This document shows, in pieces, positions 13,217-13,682 of a stretch of DNA of 13,682 nt (positions are counted from its first letter, which is position 1; every line of letters starts with the position of its first letter). Source of the stretch: JBGPMO01 sp041487075 (GTDB lineage Bacteria > Patescibacteriota > Minisyncoccia > UBA6257 > 1-14-0-10-40-38); contig JBGPMO010000007.1 in NCBI GenBank assembly GCA_041487075.1, forward strand, positions 1 through 13,682, in the 5' to 3' direction. Under the pieces are notes generated by a model that was not told where the DNA came from, made no database searches, and saw only the letters and a program-made list of their open reading frames with translations. The position numbers and the translations under genes were made by a program.

Positions 13217-13682
13217 ATGACGACGGAAGAGGCAAAAACCGAATTAATGACCGCAGCCGAAGAAGAACGGGAGATGAACGTTGACCCGAGCGTTCTCGAT
13301 GCCATGCTGAAGGCCGGCGTTTTGTACGGCCGGCGCAAATCAAAGACGCATCCTCGGATGCAGCGGTATATTTTTACCACGCGGAGCGGCATGGAAATTT
13401 TGGATATTGTGCAGACGATTAGTTTAATTGATCGGGCAACCGAGTTTTTAGCCGGCATCATCAAGGCGCGCGGCACCATTCTTTTTGTGGGGACGACACC
13501 GGCGGCAAAATTCTTTGTTCACGAACTCGCGACAAAGTACGGCTATCCATGGGTGACGAAACGGTGGCTTGGCGGCACGCTTACGAACTGGAAAACTATC
13601 CGCGAACGCATTCAATATTCCTTAAAGCTGCGCGCTGATCGCGATGCGGGGCGGCTTGAAAAATATACCAAGAAGGAGCGCC
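13217..13682 (+). CDS. rpsB: 30S ribosomal protein S2 (uS2), N-terminal part (3' end outside window)
   Basis: The frame from the ATG at 13217 stays open to the window end (about 155 codons of a usual 230-260). uS2 binds the small ribosomal subunit near the head-body junction. The first about 20 residues are an acidic extension (MTTEEAKTELMTAAEEEREM). The conserved body then starts: MLKAGVLYGRRKSKTHPRMQ (about 29-48), YIFTTRSGMEILDIVQT, GTILFVGTTPAAKFFVHELA and WLGGTLTNWKTIRERI, all typical of S2. Canonical S2 has LLEAGVHFGH at the first block; here LKAGVLYGRRK replaces it. The acidic extension before the conserved core is longer than in E. coli. tsf (EF-Ts) would be expected next but lies outside the window. 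Confidence 0.95.
   Translation, partial: MTTEEAKTELMTAAEEEREMNVDPSVLDAMLKAGVLYGRRKSKTHPRMQRYIFTTRSGMEILDIVQTISLIDRATEFLAGIIKARGTILFVGTTPAAKFFVHELATKYGYPWVTKRWLGGTLTNWKTIRERIQYSLKLRADRDAGRLEKYTKKER

Noticed and set aside
1..13682. Recoded UGA (glycine) as in some CPR lineages
   Set aside because: mreC and both glycan genes end naturally at TGA, and no essential gene contains an internal TGA.
1..13682. CRISPR arrays, tRNA or rRNA genes, insertion sequences, toxin-antitoxin or phage genes
   Set aside because: I saw no regularly spaced repeats, cloverleaf-like sequence, rRNA sequence, transposase or small toxin-antitoxin pair in the window.

Overview
The window looks like a piece of chromosome from a Candidate Phyla Radiation (Patescibacteria, probably Parcubacteria-like) bacterium. 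This is inference from gene content and protein style: a SecA with extra segments and an altered C-terminal zinc tail, a lone type IV prepilin-like protein fused to a fibre-like C-terminal domain, a small monotopic sugar-1-phosphate transferase, a GalT-like enzyme inside the cell-shape operon, and genes with almost no Shine-Dalgarno sequences. TGA is used as a normal stop (mreC, both glycan genes), so the UGA-to-glycine code of some CPR lineages is not in use here.

Left part (1-5288, + strand): a tightly packed, probably co-transcribed run of mreB (3' end only), mreC, mreD, mrdA/PBP2, a galT-family nucleotidylyltransferase and tpiA. The first four build the lateral cell wall. The last two join sugar-phosphate metabolism to the same transcript. 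The run ends in a perfect 24-bp inverted repeat that contains the tpiA stop codon.

Middle part (5289-10484, + strand): a membrane-anchored SIMPL (DUF541) protein; then a 360-base gene-poor stretch holding a near-consensus sigma70 promoter, repeated CGAGGAATA boxes, a possible ~95-nt small RNA or leader with an intrinsic terminator, a second promoter and a 25-bp imperfect inverted repeat; then murB (peptidoglycan precursor synthesis), hpf (ribosome hibernation) and secA (protein export). secA carries an in-frame, palindrome-rich insertion just before its Walker B motif. A bidirectional terminator separates secA from the convergent genes that follow.

Right part (10485-13682): on the - strand, a PglC-like phosphoglycosyl transferase followed by a prepilin-like protein; divergent to them on the + strand, a GT4 glycosyltransferase, then rpsB (ribosomal protein uS2, cut by the window end) behind its own strong promoter. 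The two glycan genes probably act in one surface-polysaccharide or glycan-assembly pathway.

No complete new defence or mobile system is visible. The most interesting signals are the three palindromic elements (one inside secA), the small RNA/leader candidate before murB, and promoter geometry that implies leaderless or nearly leaderless transcripts.
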